Below are positions 30,141 to 40,345 of a stretch of 64,000 bases of DNA, piece after piece. The stretch spans positions 1-64,000 of the forward strand of contig JAUCBJ010000174.1 in assembly GCA_032718475.1 (NCBI GenBank), read 5' to 3'. The DNA is from Nemertoderma westbladi (lineage: Eukaryota > Xenacoelomorpha > Nemertodermatida > Nemertodermatidae). Each line of letters opens with the position of its first letter. The first letter of the stretch is position 1. The notes below the pieces were generated by a model. That model was not told the DNA's origin. It saw nothing but the letters and a program-made list of their open reading frames with translations, and did not search any database. A program made the translations under genes and the position numbers.

Positions 30141-30754
30141 TCAGCAAGGGTAGTAATGTTTGAAAAGTGCAAGGAGATTTGAGAAAGGTCGGTCGCGATT
30201 TAAAAGTCTCCACCGAAATTCTGCCAGGTGGCCAGCAATAAGTTGCGGTGTTGTACATTTCTTATTGCGGATGACTGACGTCTTTAAGTGGCCCCACATC
30301 GACTCTATACGTTGAGTGTGGGTGCCAGTCGCACTCACCCACTCTACCGAATGGTTGACGGTTTCGTGTATGTAGGTCCCTGTTCCATTGGTAGCAGACC
30401 ACGGGTTTGTGGCGTTTGTTATGCCAACATTCACACCGCAATACGCAGACCATTCGTCGGACTGTATCTTGGTTCCACCGGCGACATGTTTCTCCAAAAT
30501 AGGACGGAGGGTGTCTGCATCACGATGCAAAACGTGGTAGAGGCGGATGTCAACTTTATTATCTGGACGTTTCCATACCAGTCCAAACACCCACGGCCCA
30601 TCCACTGTCGTCCCATAATTAGATCGGGATGACGGATTGGTTGCCCATTTGGTTGTAGAGTTCGGGGGAGAAGCTCCACGCTTTGAGCAAACTCAATAGC
30701 GCGCTCCTCAGTCTCGATAAGTTTCCCAATCTCAATGAAATTTAATTCAGCCAT
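30141..30754 (-). pseudogene. Merlin transposase, internally deleted and frameshifted
   Basis: The N-terminus (ATG at 30,754) reads MAELNFIEIGKLIETEERAI ... VELLP, like the start of Merlin/ISXO2 transposases. After a one-base shift in a C run near 30,670 the chain goes to TTVDGPWVFGLVWKRPDNK and then the C-terminal catalytic half: IQSDEWSAY (second acid), HETVNHSVEWV, GTHTQRIESMWGHLK (final Glu) and HLAEFRWR. The zinc-ribbon region and the segment with the first catalytic Asp, about 100 residues, are missing. This copy could not catalyse transposition by itself, although its ends are nearly perfect. Confidence 0.85.
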
Positions 30755-31021
30755 AGTCATGAGTATAGTATACAAACAGTGGGCCAGTAAGTAACAGTAC
30801 AGCAGTAGGCCTAATAATACTGCTATACCGGTACCGGTAACAATTTTTATCAGTTTCTATCTGATTTCTTGATTGTTTGGCTAGTGTCGTTCAAACGTAC
30901 TAATACCGTTTAGTGCACACCCCCCCTCAAATTTGTTATACTAGCTAGTTTTTGTTACTTTTTTTTTAATTGTTCTAGAACATATAATCTATTCATTTAA
31001 TATAAAAATTTTGTTCTAGAA

Positions 31022-33000
31022 CAATTATTTTTTGTTCTATAACAAAAAATATAAAAAACTAGCTAATTTGTTTATCTTTTTCATTTTTTATTGTATGTTA
31101 TCTTTGTATAAATTTTTTAACCCGCAGAGGACCGCTGGGTCAAAATGAAGTTTACATGTACTGTACAAAATTCAATATAATTATTGGGTTCACAATATTT
31201 CATGAATTCTCCTACTTTTTTATATTCTATCCAAATGTAACCGGGTCACAACTTTTACTTTAACACTTTTTTTTTAATTTGACTTTTATTATTAAGGAAA
31301 CACCAAGGGCCGTTTGGGTCAAAATGAACCATTATAGTTTTACTCATAAATAACAGTTTTGCAAAGTCGAATTCTGTAAACACATGAATTTTCCAAGTCA
31401 GGGCGATGCTTAATCAACATTGAAAAGTCAATTCGTATGTTTGTACAGTATGTCTGTTTGTATGTCGGTGCGTGTGTGTGTGTGTAATATGGAAACCTGG
31501 TATCGTCCATGAACCATATTTCCTGTATGGAACGTCTTCTAATTAGGCCTAGTGAGTGGTAATGTAGCGATAGGTCCAAACCGGTATACTTTAGGTCCTG
31601 TAACACATTACATTAAATTATTCCTAACTCTCGTTTATAGTTTTGGTTCCTTTCAATTCGCCTCTATAACCTGCTCCTTTACTATCCTGCCTGGTTGTGG
31701 AGGCAGACTGGACTTACTGACCAAATGGCTCGGCCCAACGCTAACAGGCTGCCAGAACCTAATGCCACGGACCTAATGCTCTGGACCTAAAGCTACCAGG
31801 TTGCCAGGACCTAAAGCTACCGGGATTGGTATCTGGCAGTCTGGCTATACACAGTATATCCGTAAATATATAATCTAGCTGTCTAGGCCTATCGGCTACA
31901 GCTACCGGCAACCAGTAGTCATTCTGTCATTAGCCTATAGGCCTATAAATTAATAAATTGGGCTAACATATAACAGTTGTGTGCAAAATGGAAACATTTT
32001 TGAGAAACTATTTTGTGGGTAAATGTACAAAGCAGGGCAGCGTTAAGTCCAAATCGGTATACTTTAGGCAGTTACTGAGTTAGGTCAGTAGCAGGTTAGG
32101 TTAGGTCCCGTAGCTTTAGTACTGTAGTAACATATTTATGATATATTTACTTCACTATTTATATGGGAAACAAATAAGATTATCTCTAGAATACTTCTAC
32201 ACAAGTATATGTAAATGTATATCAGATGGGTGATAGTAAGGTGCTATCAGAGATTATCATTTGTCGCAGTTGTTTAGCCTTTAAGCAGCGCCACTCAAAT
32301 GTTTTCTCATTGTTTGCTAATAATTATTCAATTAAAGTGGACTCGGTTTTTGTGTCACTCGCTTCGCTCGTTAACCAATCCCAGTTTGAAGTAAATAGTC
32401 TGAGTACTTAAGTTAATGATATTATGAAACTCATCTTGATACACACGGTTGTTCAGGTGGAGTTGTCAACATTTCTATGTACAGTACATATCTGAACAAA
32501 ATGAGAAACCCTCGTTTCGTTGTGTCACTCGCTACGCTAGTTATTGAAACCAAATCGGATGTAAATAGCCTAAGTAACTTGCCCGTAAGTCGCAAATGAG
32601 TTTCCACACTGATAAAACTTCACTTTTGGTCATTTTGATTGATAATATTATCAATAATATACCGTGGGTCAATTTGACCTAAACGGTCCTGGGTGGAACC
32701 TGAATCAAACGGTCTTCGGCGGGTTAAACGAACTAGAACAAATATTATTTGTTCTAGAACAAAAAAAAACAAAAAAAACCAGCTAATTTATTCATTTTGT
32801 CATTTTTTTATTCTATGTTATCTTTGTATCCCATATTTAATAAAAATCACTGCGATGAAAATTTGGAGTTGTTTGTAATTGTTTTTAACACTTACTAATC
32901 AAATAAAAAACACCACAAAATATCATTTTTTTAATGTTCTAGAACAAAAAATATTTGTTCTAGAACATTACCGGTACTTTTTACAACATTAAATAGACGA
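31022..33000. other. Interior of the TIR element, no gene seen
   Basis: Short direct repeats are present: an AGCTAATTTxTT...TATGTTATCTTTGTAT block at 31,055-31,110 and again at 32,775-32,830; a CACTCGCT(T/A)CGCT block at 32,357 and 32,526; and GGGTCAA motifs at 31,138, 31,317 and 32,667. A TG microsatellite is at 31,470-31,483. No convincing coding sequence. Confidence 0.4.
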
Positions 33001-33100
33001 TATGTTCTAGAACATTAAAAAAAAGTAACAAAAACTAGCTAGTATAAAAAATTTGAGGGGGGGGGGGGGGTTGTGCACAAATCACACTATAGTACCTTTA

Positions 33101-33225
33101 TAACTATTACTGTATTTAGTATCGGGATGCTGCATTGCAACTGCATTATTATATATTACATATTATACTGTATTAAGAATAATATGCCGGCTTGTCAACA
33201 AAATTGCGCTGCCACATCGGTGTGC
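33101..33225 (-). pseudogene. RTE-type LINE, 3' terminal fragment B (minus)
   Basis: The minus strand reads GTGGCAGCGCAATTTTGTTG, ACAAGCCGGCA, GCAGTTGCAATGCAGCAT and CCGAT, matching the end of the RTE fragment at 6,800-6,870. It is bracketed by near-identical 25-base stretches, TGTGCACAAATCACACTATA (33,075) and TGTGCACAAAACACACTAGT (33,222), which look like its target duplication and include the right terminus of the surrounding TIR element. Confidence 0.7.
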
Positions 33226-33248
33226 ACAAAACACACTAGTATGTACCA

Positions 33249-33656
33249 TGTTGGCACGGGCGGAACTGTTCCCATAAAAATAAAGTAAAAAATAAATAAA
33301 TAAATAATATACGCTAGGCCTTATTACACCCAGTATAATAATTATAATTACCGGTATAATAAACTGTTATAATATCTCATTAATATTCTTGAATTAGCCT
33401 GAAATATCAATGATTTCACATTTTATTATAATTTCAAAAATACTACTGTAGATAGTAAAAAAACACAATTAGTAATTAGCAAGCTATTAATATTCTAGAA
33501 TATTTTATTTTCGAAACTATATCATTTTTTAGGCTATATTTTATATATGTGGTACCGGTAGTACTACTGTATACTAGTACCATGCTATACATACTGTAGT
33601 AGTATCTTAAAATGTACGTTAACAAACAACAGTAACAAACATTCTTACTAATTTAA
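33249..33656. other. AT-rich intergenic DNA
   Basis: ATGTTGGCACGGGCGGAACT (about 33,247) is an inverted match to AGTTCAGCCCGTGCCAACAT at about 28,181. The remainder is A/T-rich without genes. A polyadenylation-like AATTAAA for the upstream minus-strand gene lies right at its stop codon (33,650-33,656). Confidence 0.4.
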
Positions 33657-36185
33657 TTAAACGCAGTTACGAATTTTCATTATAGACATTGTAACGACTT
33701 TTTTTTCGCCCCAAAAGTTTCTTTCAACAGACTGATAATCCCCATTGAGGTTCGTCTTAGAATCCGCGGTATGCCACCAACCGCCAGTCCGCTCTCTAGC
33801 CAACGAGGTCGCGTCGGAATCATCATGATCTTTATCTTTAGTAGAGAACTGCGAACCATTAGCAGCGGCCATTTCATCTTCCATGTTAAACAAGGTATAC
33901 CATTTTCCGTAACTAAACGTGTAATTCGTTTTTTTTGAACCTACATTTACGTTCTTATATGTGGCCCACCGTAATCTCCCATTTGAAAACTAAATTGTAA
34001 ATTCGGTATTACTTAGCATGCCTCCCTCTCCAATTTATGGAAGTTTTATTATTAAATTGAGAGTTTAATTATTTCGGAGTTTTTATTTAGGTTTTTATAA
34101 TAAAATGTATATTCGACCAAAAATTAATTTATGGTCGACCAAAAATTAGTTTATGTTCGACCAAAAATTAATTTATGGTCGACCAAAAATTAGTTTATGT
34201 TCGACAAAAAATTAATTTATGCTCGACAAAAAATTAATTTATGGTCGACAAAAAAGTAATTTATGGTCGACCAAAAATTAGTTTATGTTCGACAAAAAAT
34301 TAATTTATGGTCGACCAAAAATTAGTTTATGTTCGACAAAAAAGTAATTTATGGTCGACCAAAAAATAATTTATGTTCGACCAAAAATTAATTTATGTTC
34401 GACAAAAAAGTAATTTATGGTCGACCAAAAAATAATTTATGTTCGACCAAAAATTAGTTTATGTTCGACAAAAAATTAATTTATGTTCGACAAAAAAGTA
34501 ATTTATGGTCGACCAAAAAATAATTTATGTTCGACCAAAAATTAATTTATGTTCGACAAAAAATTAATTTATGTTCGACAAAAAAGTAATTTATGGTCGA
34601 CCAAAAAATAATTTATGTTCGACCAAAAATTAATTTATGGTCGACCAAAAATTAGTTTATGTTCGACAAAAAATTAATTTATGTTCGACAAAAAATTAAT
34701 TTATGGTCGACCAAAAATTAGTTTATGTTCGACAAAAAATTAATTTATGTTCGACCAAAAAATAATTTATGTTCGACCAAAAATTAATTTATGTTCGACC
34801 AAAAATTAATTTATGGTCGACCAAAAATTAGTTTATGTTCGACAAAAAATTAATTTATGTTCGACAAAAAAGTAATTTATGGTCGACCAAAAAATAATTT
34901 ATGTTCGACCAAAAATTAATTTATGTTCGACCAAAAATTAGTTTATGTTCGACCAAAAATTAATTTATGGTCGACCAAAAATTAATTTATGGTCGACCAA
35001 AAATTAGTTTATGTTCGACCAAAAATTAATTTATGGTCGACCAAAAATTAGTTTATGTTCGACAAAAAATGAATGTATGTTCGACAAAAAATTAATTTAT
35101 GTTCGACAAAAAATTAGTTTATGTTCGACAAAAAATTAATTTATGTTCGACAAAAAAGTAATTTATGGTCGACCAAAAAATAATTTATGTTCGACCAAAA
35201 ATTAATTTATGTTCGACAAAAAAGTAATTTATGGTCGACCAAAAAATAATTTATATTCGACAAAAATTATGAGGTCATGGAGAACTTCCGAAAGAAAATA
35301 AAAAAATAATTAATTGGCAAAGATCAGGCACCGTAGATTTGATATATTTTTGAATTTTATAGATTGGATTACCGTTAGCTACTAATATTTATGGTAGCTA
35401 GTGATTTAAGTAGATTGGTTTTTTTAATTGAGTGAAAGTGCATGAAAAAAGTTACCGGTATCAATAATGACTAAAGTAACATAAAATTAATATATACTGT
35501 ACTAAAGTTGGTAAACATTTATCAATAAGAAAAGTATACAGAAAACATGATCTGAATTTTTTTTGTATAAATTGGGGGGGGGGGGGGGGGGGGGCAGGCC
35601 AAGCATTACAATAAATACAATCTTTAGATCACATTCCCATTCTGTTGTTATTCGATGAGTTGTTTCTAATCCGAGCCAGTAACTTTTTCCACTCATGTTA
35701 CCAAAACCTTTTACATAAGACGGCCAATTTTTATTGAAATCATTTGAAAATGACTTATTTCGAAACTGTATTATAAGATCACCATCGTCGCAGATCACGT
35801 TTTTGTTTAAAAACTTAACATGGTTATTAGAAACGGTATTACCGTCACATGGGAATACTGCCTTGGTAGTTGTGGTAGGCGGGGGGGTTGTAGTGGTTGG
35901 TGGAGGTGCTGTAGTAACCGACTCTGGTGCCCCAGGTAGCAGCATGCTTAGTAATATGACAGCAAGAGATACGAGAAAACATATGACACCTGCGGATATA
36001 AGTTTTTTCTTATGATTTTTCAGCAGTCTACACAAGCAGTTTGTTTGTTGATGGTCTCTCGGAATGTCCGCCTTTAGGTTTTCCTGTATTTGAGGCGACC
36101 GGTTCATTTCGCGTAATTCAACTTTTTCCACGGGCGTTAAAGAATTACCCTGTGAGTGAAGACGCGCAGTCTCTGAAGATCTCAT
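33657..36185 (-). CDS. Type II membrane fibrinogen-related protein, two exons
   Basis: Exon 1 is 36,185-35,619 and exon 2 is 33,989-33,657. Joining donor ATT|GTATTT to acceptor TTTACAATTTAG|TTT keeps phase 0 and gives 299 residues. The parts are: a cytoplasmic N-terminus (1-61); one membrane helix, LISAGVICFLVSLAVILLSM (about 62-83), with no signal peptide, hence type II; a Thr/Pro linker (89-107); and a fibrinogen-related domain. Domain landmarks: LIIQFRN, DFNKNWPSYVKGFGNMSGKS then YWLGLE, LRWATYKNVNVG, the Ca-site-like QFSTKDKDHDD, GGWWH, NLNGDY and MKIRN. FReD proteins such as FIBCD1 and ficolins bind acetylated or other glycans at the surface. Oddity: the usual Cys pair around GGWW (NCA...C) is absent (ATSLARERTGGWW; ADSKTNLNG). 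N-glycosylation sites include NKS, NMS and NYT. This is the only convincing host gene in the window; the exact ligand is unknown. Confidence 0.8.
34106..35267 (+). repeat. 22-bp minisatellite, about 53 copies, in the FReD intron
   Basis: Units follow the pattern A(A/G)TTTATG(T/G)TCGAC(C/A)AAAAA(T/G)TA with period 22. Variants alternate (GGTCGACC, GTTCGACC, GTTCGACA) without loss of register. Many units contain GTCGAC. It fills most of the 1.6-kb intron. Transcribed from the minus strand it would give TTTTTGGTCGACCATAAATT-type repeats. Confidence 0.95.
35574..35594 (+). repeat. G homopolymer near splice donor
   Basis: A run of 21 G on the plus strand (C-rich in the transcript), about 25 bases inside the intron from the donor of exon 1. 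Runs of this kind recur in the window, usually at transposon ends. Confidence 0.9.
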
Positions 36186-36683
36186 AATGAACTTTATGTC
36201 AATATATATATATTAAGTTACATCAGCGTACTCCAGTTTTCCAAGTGAATACATATTAGGGCCTACATACCGGTAATTACATAAATAGGCCTACTTATTA
36301 CTTCATTATCACATATGAAATCAAATATGTTGTGAATCACATGTTACTACTAGCAGGATTCCAGAATGTAAATTAGTTGCGTAACTAACGCAACTGTTGC
36401 ATAACCCGCAGGTTTCTTGTTTGATGGAATAAATTCGCAATGTGGTCTCCATGCCTATTAGGTATGTAATTGGAAATGGTATTGACAGTTAGTGGTTTGT
36501 ATAATAGGCACATCAACCAATTAAGGCTATTAGTGACCGCACAATTAATTGCACGAGTAACTATAAGGAAAAAATAAACACAAAGAAAATCTACTAATAT
36601 AAAAATAATAAATGTTAGGTTTGAAAAATAAACTGACGAAAGCACATACTGTATAATTCCCACAAAAATAATTGATATGAATA
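36186..36683. other. Intergenic between FReD gene and LINE; possible LINE 3' UTR
   Basis: A TATATATATATT stretch (36,204-36,214) lies about 20 bases upstream of the FReD start codon and could act as a TATA element, though it is very close. A 104-codon hydrophobic minus-strand ORF (36,699-36,385) ends in NRHGDHIANLFHQTRNLR; it overlaps the end of the LINE ORF in another frame and is more likely LINE 3' UTR than a gene. Confidence 0.4.
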
Positions 36684-37463
36684 TTATATGGAACGACATT
36701 GCATAATGTTCTCCCTAAAGCGAAAAGCCTCGTTAAGGTAACAACAACCTAACTTTAGTAGTTTTTCCCTGGTAGTTGCCCCCATTAGCTCATGGTATTT
36801 CAATATAGTAGGATTCACATTGTAGCGCCCAGAGAAGTGCTTCATGCGCAGATCTCGATAACCATCACACACCAACAAAAAATGATATTCATCCTCTATA
36901 TCATTTTTATTACAAACCGGGCAGATTCTCGATTCTCTGGGTATTTTTTTATACCACCGGCCGCTCTCGATCAGAAGTGCATGTGACGAACACCTGAACC
37001 TGGAAATCAACCTACTAAGACCTGCGTGATCTCTCAACATAGATAGGTTATTCTCCAAACTGAAATCCCTCTTGCTATAGAGCATACCCTTCGGCGACCG
37101 CTCGATGGCACCCCACCAACCCTGTACGAACTGTGCACATAGTCGTTCACGAACATTTAGAATGAATTTCCTTTCATTCATTTAATATGTCCCCGGGTCT
37201 TTCCCACGCCCGAGTAAATCCCAGATTATTTAGTAAATTACGCACCGAGATAGCCCAATTTCCACCATCCCCTGTTCTACCAGTATTTAGTTCATTCAAT
37301 TGCAAAATATAGGCCTGTTTAACTAATCTAGAGTCATTGCACCTTAGTAACATTGCACTTTATAATCCTACAGTATTTTTCAATTTCTATCGGAAAAATG
37401 CCAGATTCACCGTAAACCATGAAGTTTGGGGTTGTTACCTTCACTTTAAGAATTTTAAGACAC

Positions 37464-38095
37464 CTTTAAAACCCTATTAGTACCGGGCTATAAAATGTTG
37501 TACAAATACCGGGGGGGGGGGGATCATATTGACCCCCCCCCTCTAAAATCTACAAATATTTACAAAAACGTCTGATATTTTGTTTGTACGTAGGTATCAC
37601 TTGTCTGGATCCGACCGAAAAAAAAAATTTTCGAAAAAATGTACTGGGCTGGTTATATTGCAGCACCAAAATTACAAGTAGTGCACAATTTTCACAAAAT
37701 TTGAAAGTTACATTTTCGGCTAAATATTTTTAATACAGGTTTTCTGGGGTGCAAAATACATTGGAAAATATTAAAAAATGATATGATTACTATAAATGGC
37801 TGTTTAGTCCTCACTGCGTAGGAAAAAAATGAAAAAAACAAGTAACCAGCACTTTTCAGTTAGAACACAAAATTTTTAATTCACTTATATGGTGCTATAA
37901 CTCGAAAAGTACCCAATATTTTTGAAAACGGTTTTCACTACTAGGAAGACAATAGATTTTTAGGAAAAGTCATAAAATTTCAGATTCCCAACTGCGTTTG
38001 TTTCAGAATTATAATAAAAAAACCACGGGAAGGGTCATATTGACCCCCCCCCCCCCCCCCCGGGTTTAATAGGGTTAAGAATTTTAATAAGACAC
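37464..38095. mobile_element. Inserted element with CCCTATTA ends in the LINE
   Basis: The insert starts near CCCTATTA (37,472) and ends TAATAGGG (38,067-38,074); just inside are CCGGG and long G or C runs, and GTCATATTGACC or ATCATATTGACC at both ends. Outside, TTAAGAATTTTAAGACAC (37,446-37,463) is repeated as TTAAGAATTTTAATAAGACAC (38,075-38,095) and both copies belong to the LINE codons for LLKFL, so this is a target duplication of about 18 bases. No ORF of note. The long duplication is unusual for a TIR element. Confidence 0.55.
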
Positions 38096-39024
38096 GTTCT
38101 GTATCAACTGATGAATAAAAACCCCAAACTTCGCAACCATATGTCAAAATTGGCTTAACTAATGCATTAAATAAATAACAAGCCGTAATGAAATCCGTGG
38201 TAGGAAAATTTTTCTGAGCGCAGGCAAAGCTGCCCCCACAAGTAAATATACTCACAGATACGTATATTCACCCACCACTTTAACATTATGACCCTTATAT
38301 TTCCAATTTTCATGGAAGGCCACTTGTCCCCCTTTCCTAAATACAACAACGTTAGATTTGTCAAGGTTAACCGTAAGAGACCAATAGTCACAATAACTAC
38401 CCAATATATCAAATGCATGTTGTAAATCATTAACTGAGTTTGCCATCAGCACAATGTCATTGGCATACAACAACATTAAAAGTTTAAATGTGCCAATTGA
38501 GATACCTTGAATACCATTTGCAGCCAATTCAGATTCTAAATCATTTAAAAATAGATTAAATAACAATGGACTAAGACATTCGCCCTGCCTCACGCCCAAC
38601 CAACATATAAACTCACCAGAAAGTTCCCCATCTACACGTACTCGTGATTTGACTGCACTGTACATACTTTTTATTACATAAAAAACTTTTCCTGAAAAAC
38701 CAAGTCTCGTTAATTTTACCCATATAGCACTTATATCAACACAATCAAACGCTTTTTTAGGTCAATAAATGCACAATAAAGCTTAGCACGTTTACCTATA
38801 AAATTATCAATAATTATTTTCAAAATAAAAATCTGATCTACTGTAGAACGACCACCTCGAAACTTATGTATTGTATGGCATTTGTGTTTCCTCGTGTGCT
38901 ATGTGGAGTCCAGCATCACCCTGCAGATGTTTCGACTGACGCAGGGTAGTTTATGTATTGTTCACCCTGATTTTGGTCATCGGGACCAACTATATTGGAT
39001 TAATGGAAATGGTAAAGATTTGAA

Positions 39025-39564
39025 GTGGAATTCATTGTATCCATTGTCCTCTGCACAACTTGCGGTTTCCGTGGACATTCCGCTAGCCCCCGCTGTAATA
39101 TAAAATGTCCTACGAAGGATGTTACCGCTATGGGAAATATGGTTATGTTCGAAACCTACGCAAACAACCACGTAAAGACCAAAGTGTGGAGAAGCGCTCG
39201 AAATATCGCACAAGAGATGGCGTGCGGGTACTTTTCGTTCCCGGAACGCCTCCATACGACAGCGACGCTACCGTTTCATTACGTGGATCTGTTACTAAGC
39301 GCTGGATTATTCGGCCCATTCGAGATCCTTAGGCGTTTATATTCATATAAGGAAGAGTTCGGTGACGGAAAGTGGTTCCTAGAGGCACGCACCACTGAGT
39401 TAGAAAGACGAACGGATATGATCCCGCTACCATCGAAAGGAAGAGCCGCCAGGAGACAAGCTGAAACGTTGCTCACGATGGATGTTGATGCTCCCCTACC
39501 AGCACTGGCGATCGACGAGAGTCGTCGGGCGAAGAGGAGAAAGGCGTATCAGAGCAAGAAATAG
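39025..39564 (+). CDS. Gag-like zinc-knuckle protein, short copy
   Basis: A stop lies just upstream (TGA at about 39,020) and the first codon is GTG, so the start is not reliable; an upstream frame at 38,882-39,103 may be the original N-terminus after a frameshift. About 178 residues: CCHC-type knuckle CTTCGFRGHSASPRC near residue 10, then GYFSFPERLH, a helix-rich stretch, ARTTELERRTDMIPLPSKGR, and a basic end RRAKRRKAYQSKK. The layout parallels the ORF at 1-1,062 (CHYCQLKGHESYNC ... VYAFHPYLF ... RERELERTIKP ... RRPRKKD). Probably a nucleic-acid-binding protein of a mobile element; family unidentified. Confidence 0.4.
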   Translation: MEFIVSIVLCTTCGFRGHSASPRCNIKCPTKDVTAMGNMVMFETYANNHVKTKVWRSARNIAQEMACGYFSFPERLHTTATLPFHYVDLLLSAGLFGPFEILRRLYSYKEEFGDGKWFLEARTTELERRTDMIPLPSKGRAARRQAETLLTMDVDAPLPALAIDESRRAKRRKAYQSKK

Positions 39565-40159
39565 AGGACCAGGATATTCCAGAGACATTTATATCGAACA
39601 TTTATTTTTATATATTTACATAAACTGACTCTAGAAAAAATTAATCAAGACTATGCAATATTAAAATTTTGGGTTTTTTATATGGGAAATGACCTACGCA
39701 AACTTGATCTACCGATAGACCTCACGAAGGTCATTGGGGGGGACTGTTCGCGGTATTTCAACTTTTCTTAACGCGAGTTTAATATTTTTTGGATTTATTT
39801 TAAATGAATATTCCGATATCACTACTGGGTGCGGGAACATGGGATTTGGGCACATTCAATGGACTTTGGGCGATTTATGGGCGAATATTGGGGCGACTTA
39901 CGGGGTACGGGACTCATTTCATGTATTTAAGGGCCAGGAGTGGGAGGCAAAGTTAAGCAGTATTCAGGTTTCCCTGATTACTATTAGGCCTAGCCAACTT
40001 CCTGCTGCCTGTAGAGGTGGATTTGGTAACTCGCTAGGTCTAAAGGACAAGGACTGCCCTTAGCGGTCCCTGGCCAACAGCAGTTATTACGAGCCTGAAT
40101 AAGGACTCGGAAAGTCTGCTGCTTGTGTCAGGGATTTGCGACGGGAACCGACGACAGAC

Positions 40160-40345
40160 CCCTAGCCAAGCCGTACCGCTTTCCTGATGACCGATCCCTT
40201 CGGGGTTCGGGAAGGGTGGGACGGACACGCAACAGGGTCTACCGACTGGACCGACCCTTAGCCAAGCCGTACCGCTTTCCTGATGACCGATCCCTTCGGG
40301 GTTCGGGAAGGGTGGGACGGACACGCAACAGGGTCGACCGACACC
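40160..40345 (+). repeat. 96-bp tandem duplication, GC-rich
   Basis: AGCCAAGCCGTACCGCTTTC occurs at 40,164 and 40,260, followed in both by CCCTTCGGGGTTCGGGAAGG and GACGGACACGCAACAGGGTC. It stands out from its AT-rich surroundings by high GC content. Confidence 0.9.

Larger units (their letters stand above)
29579..30916 (-). mobile_element. Merlin (IS1016/ISXO2-type) DNA transposon
   Basis: The element proper is 29,588-30,907 (1,320 bp). The ends are inverted repeats of about 35 bp with one mismatch, starting GGTATTAGTACGTTTGAACG. GTTTAGTGC (9 bp) flanks both sides (29,579-29,587 and 30,908-30,916). Merlin elements make 8-9-bp duplications and encode an ISXO2-like transposase, which is what lies inside on the minus strand. 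It was inserted into the left inverted repeat of the larger element at 29,568-33,100. Confidence 0.85.
29568..33100. mobile_element. Unclassified DNA element with about 65-bp inverted repeats
   Basis: Left end: GGTACTAGTGTGTTTAGTGC (29,568-29,587), then, beyond a Merlin insertion, ACACCCCCCCTCAAATTTG and ACTAGCTAGTTTTTGTTAC (about 30,917-30,965). Right end (33,036-33,100, complement): GGTACTATAGTGTGATTTGT, a C run, CTCAAATTT and ACTAGCTAGTTTTTGTTAC. The two ends match in inverted orientation. The interior (31.0-33.0 kb) has no recognisable transposase, only AT-rich DNA, TTCTAGAA palindromes and short repeats such as GGGTCAAAATGAA. No clear target duplication was found, so the superfamily is open. 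Confidence 0.5.

Noticed and set aside
34106-35267. CRISPR-like array (regular 22-bp spacing)
   Set aside because: There are no unique spacers; the whole unit repeats head to tail, so it is a minisatellite in an intron of an animal gene.
36385-36699. Hydrophobic 104-codon minus-strand ORF that looks like a membrane protein
   Set aside because: It overlaps the end of the LINE ORF in another frame, is AT-rich and has no family features; more likely LINE 3' UTR.
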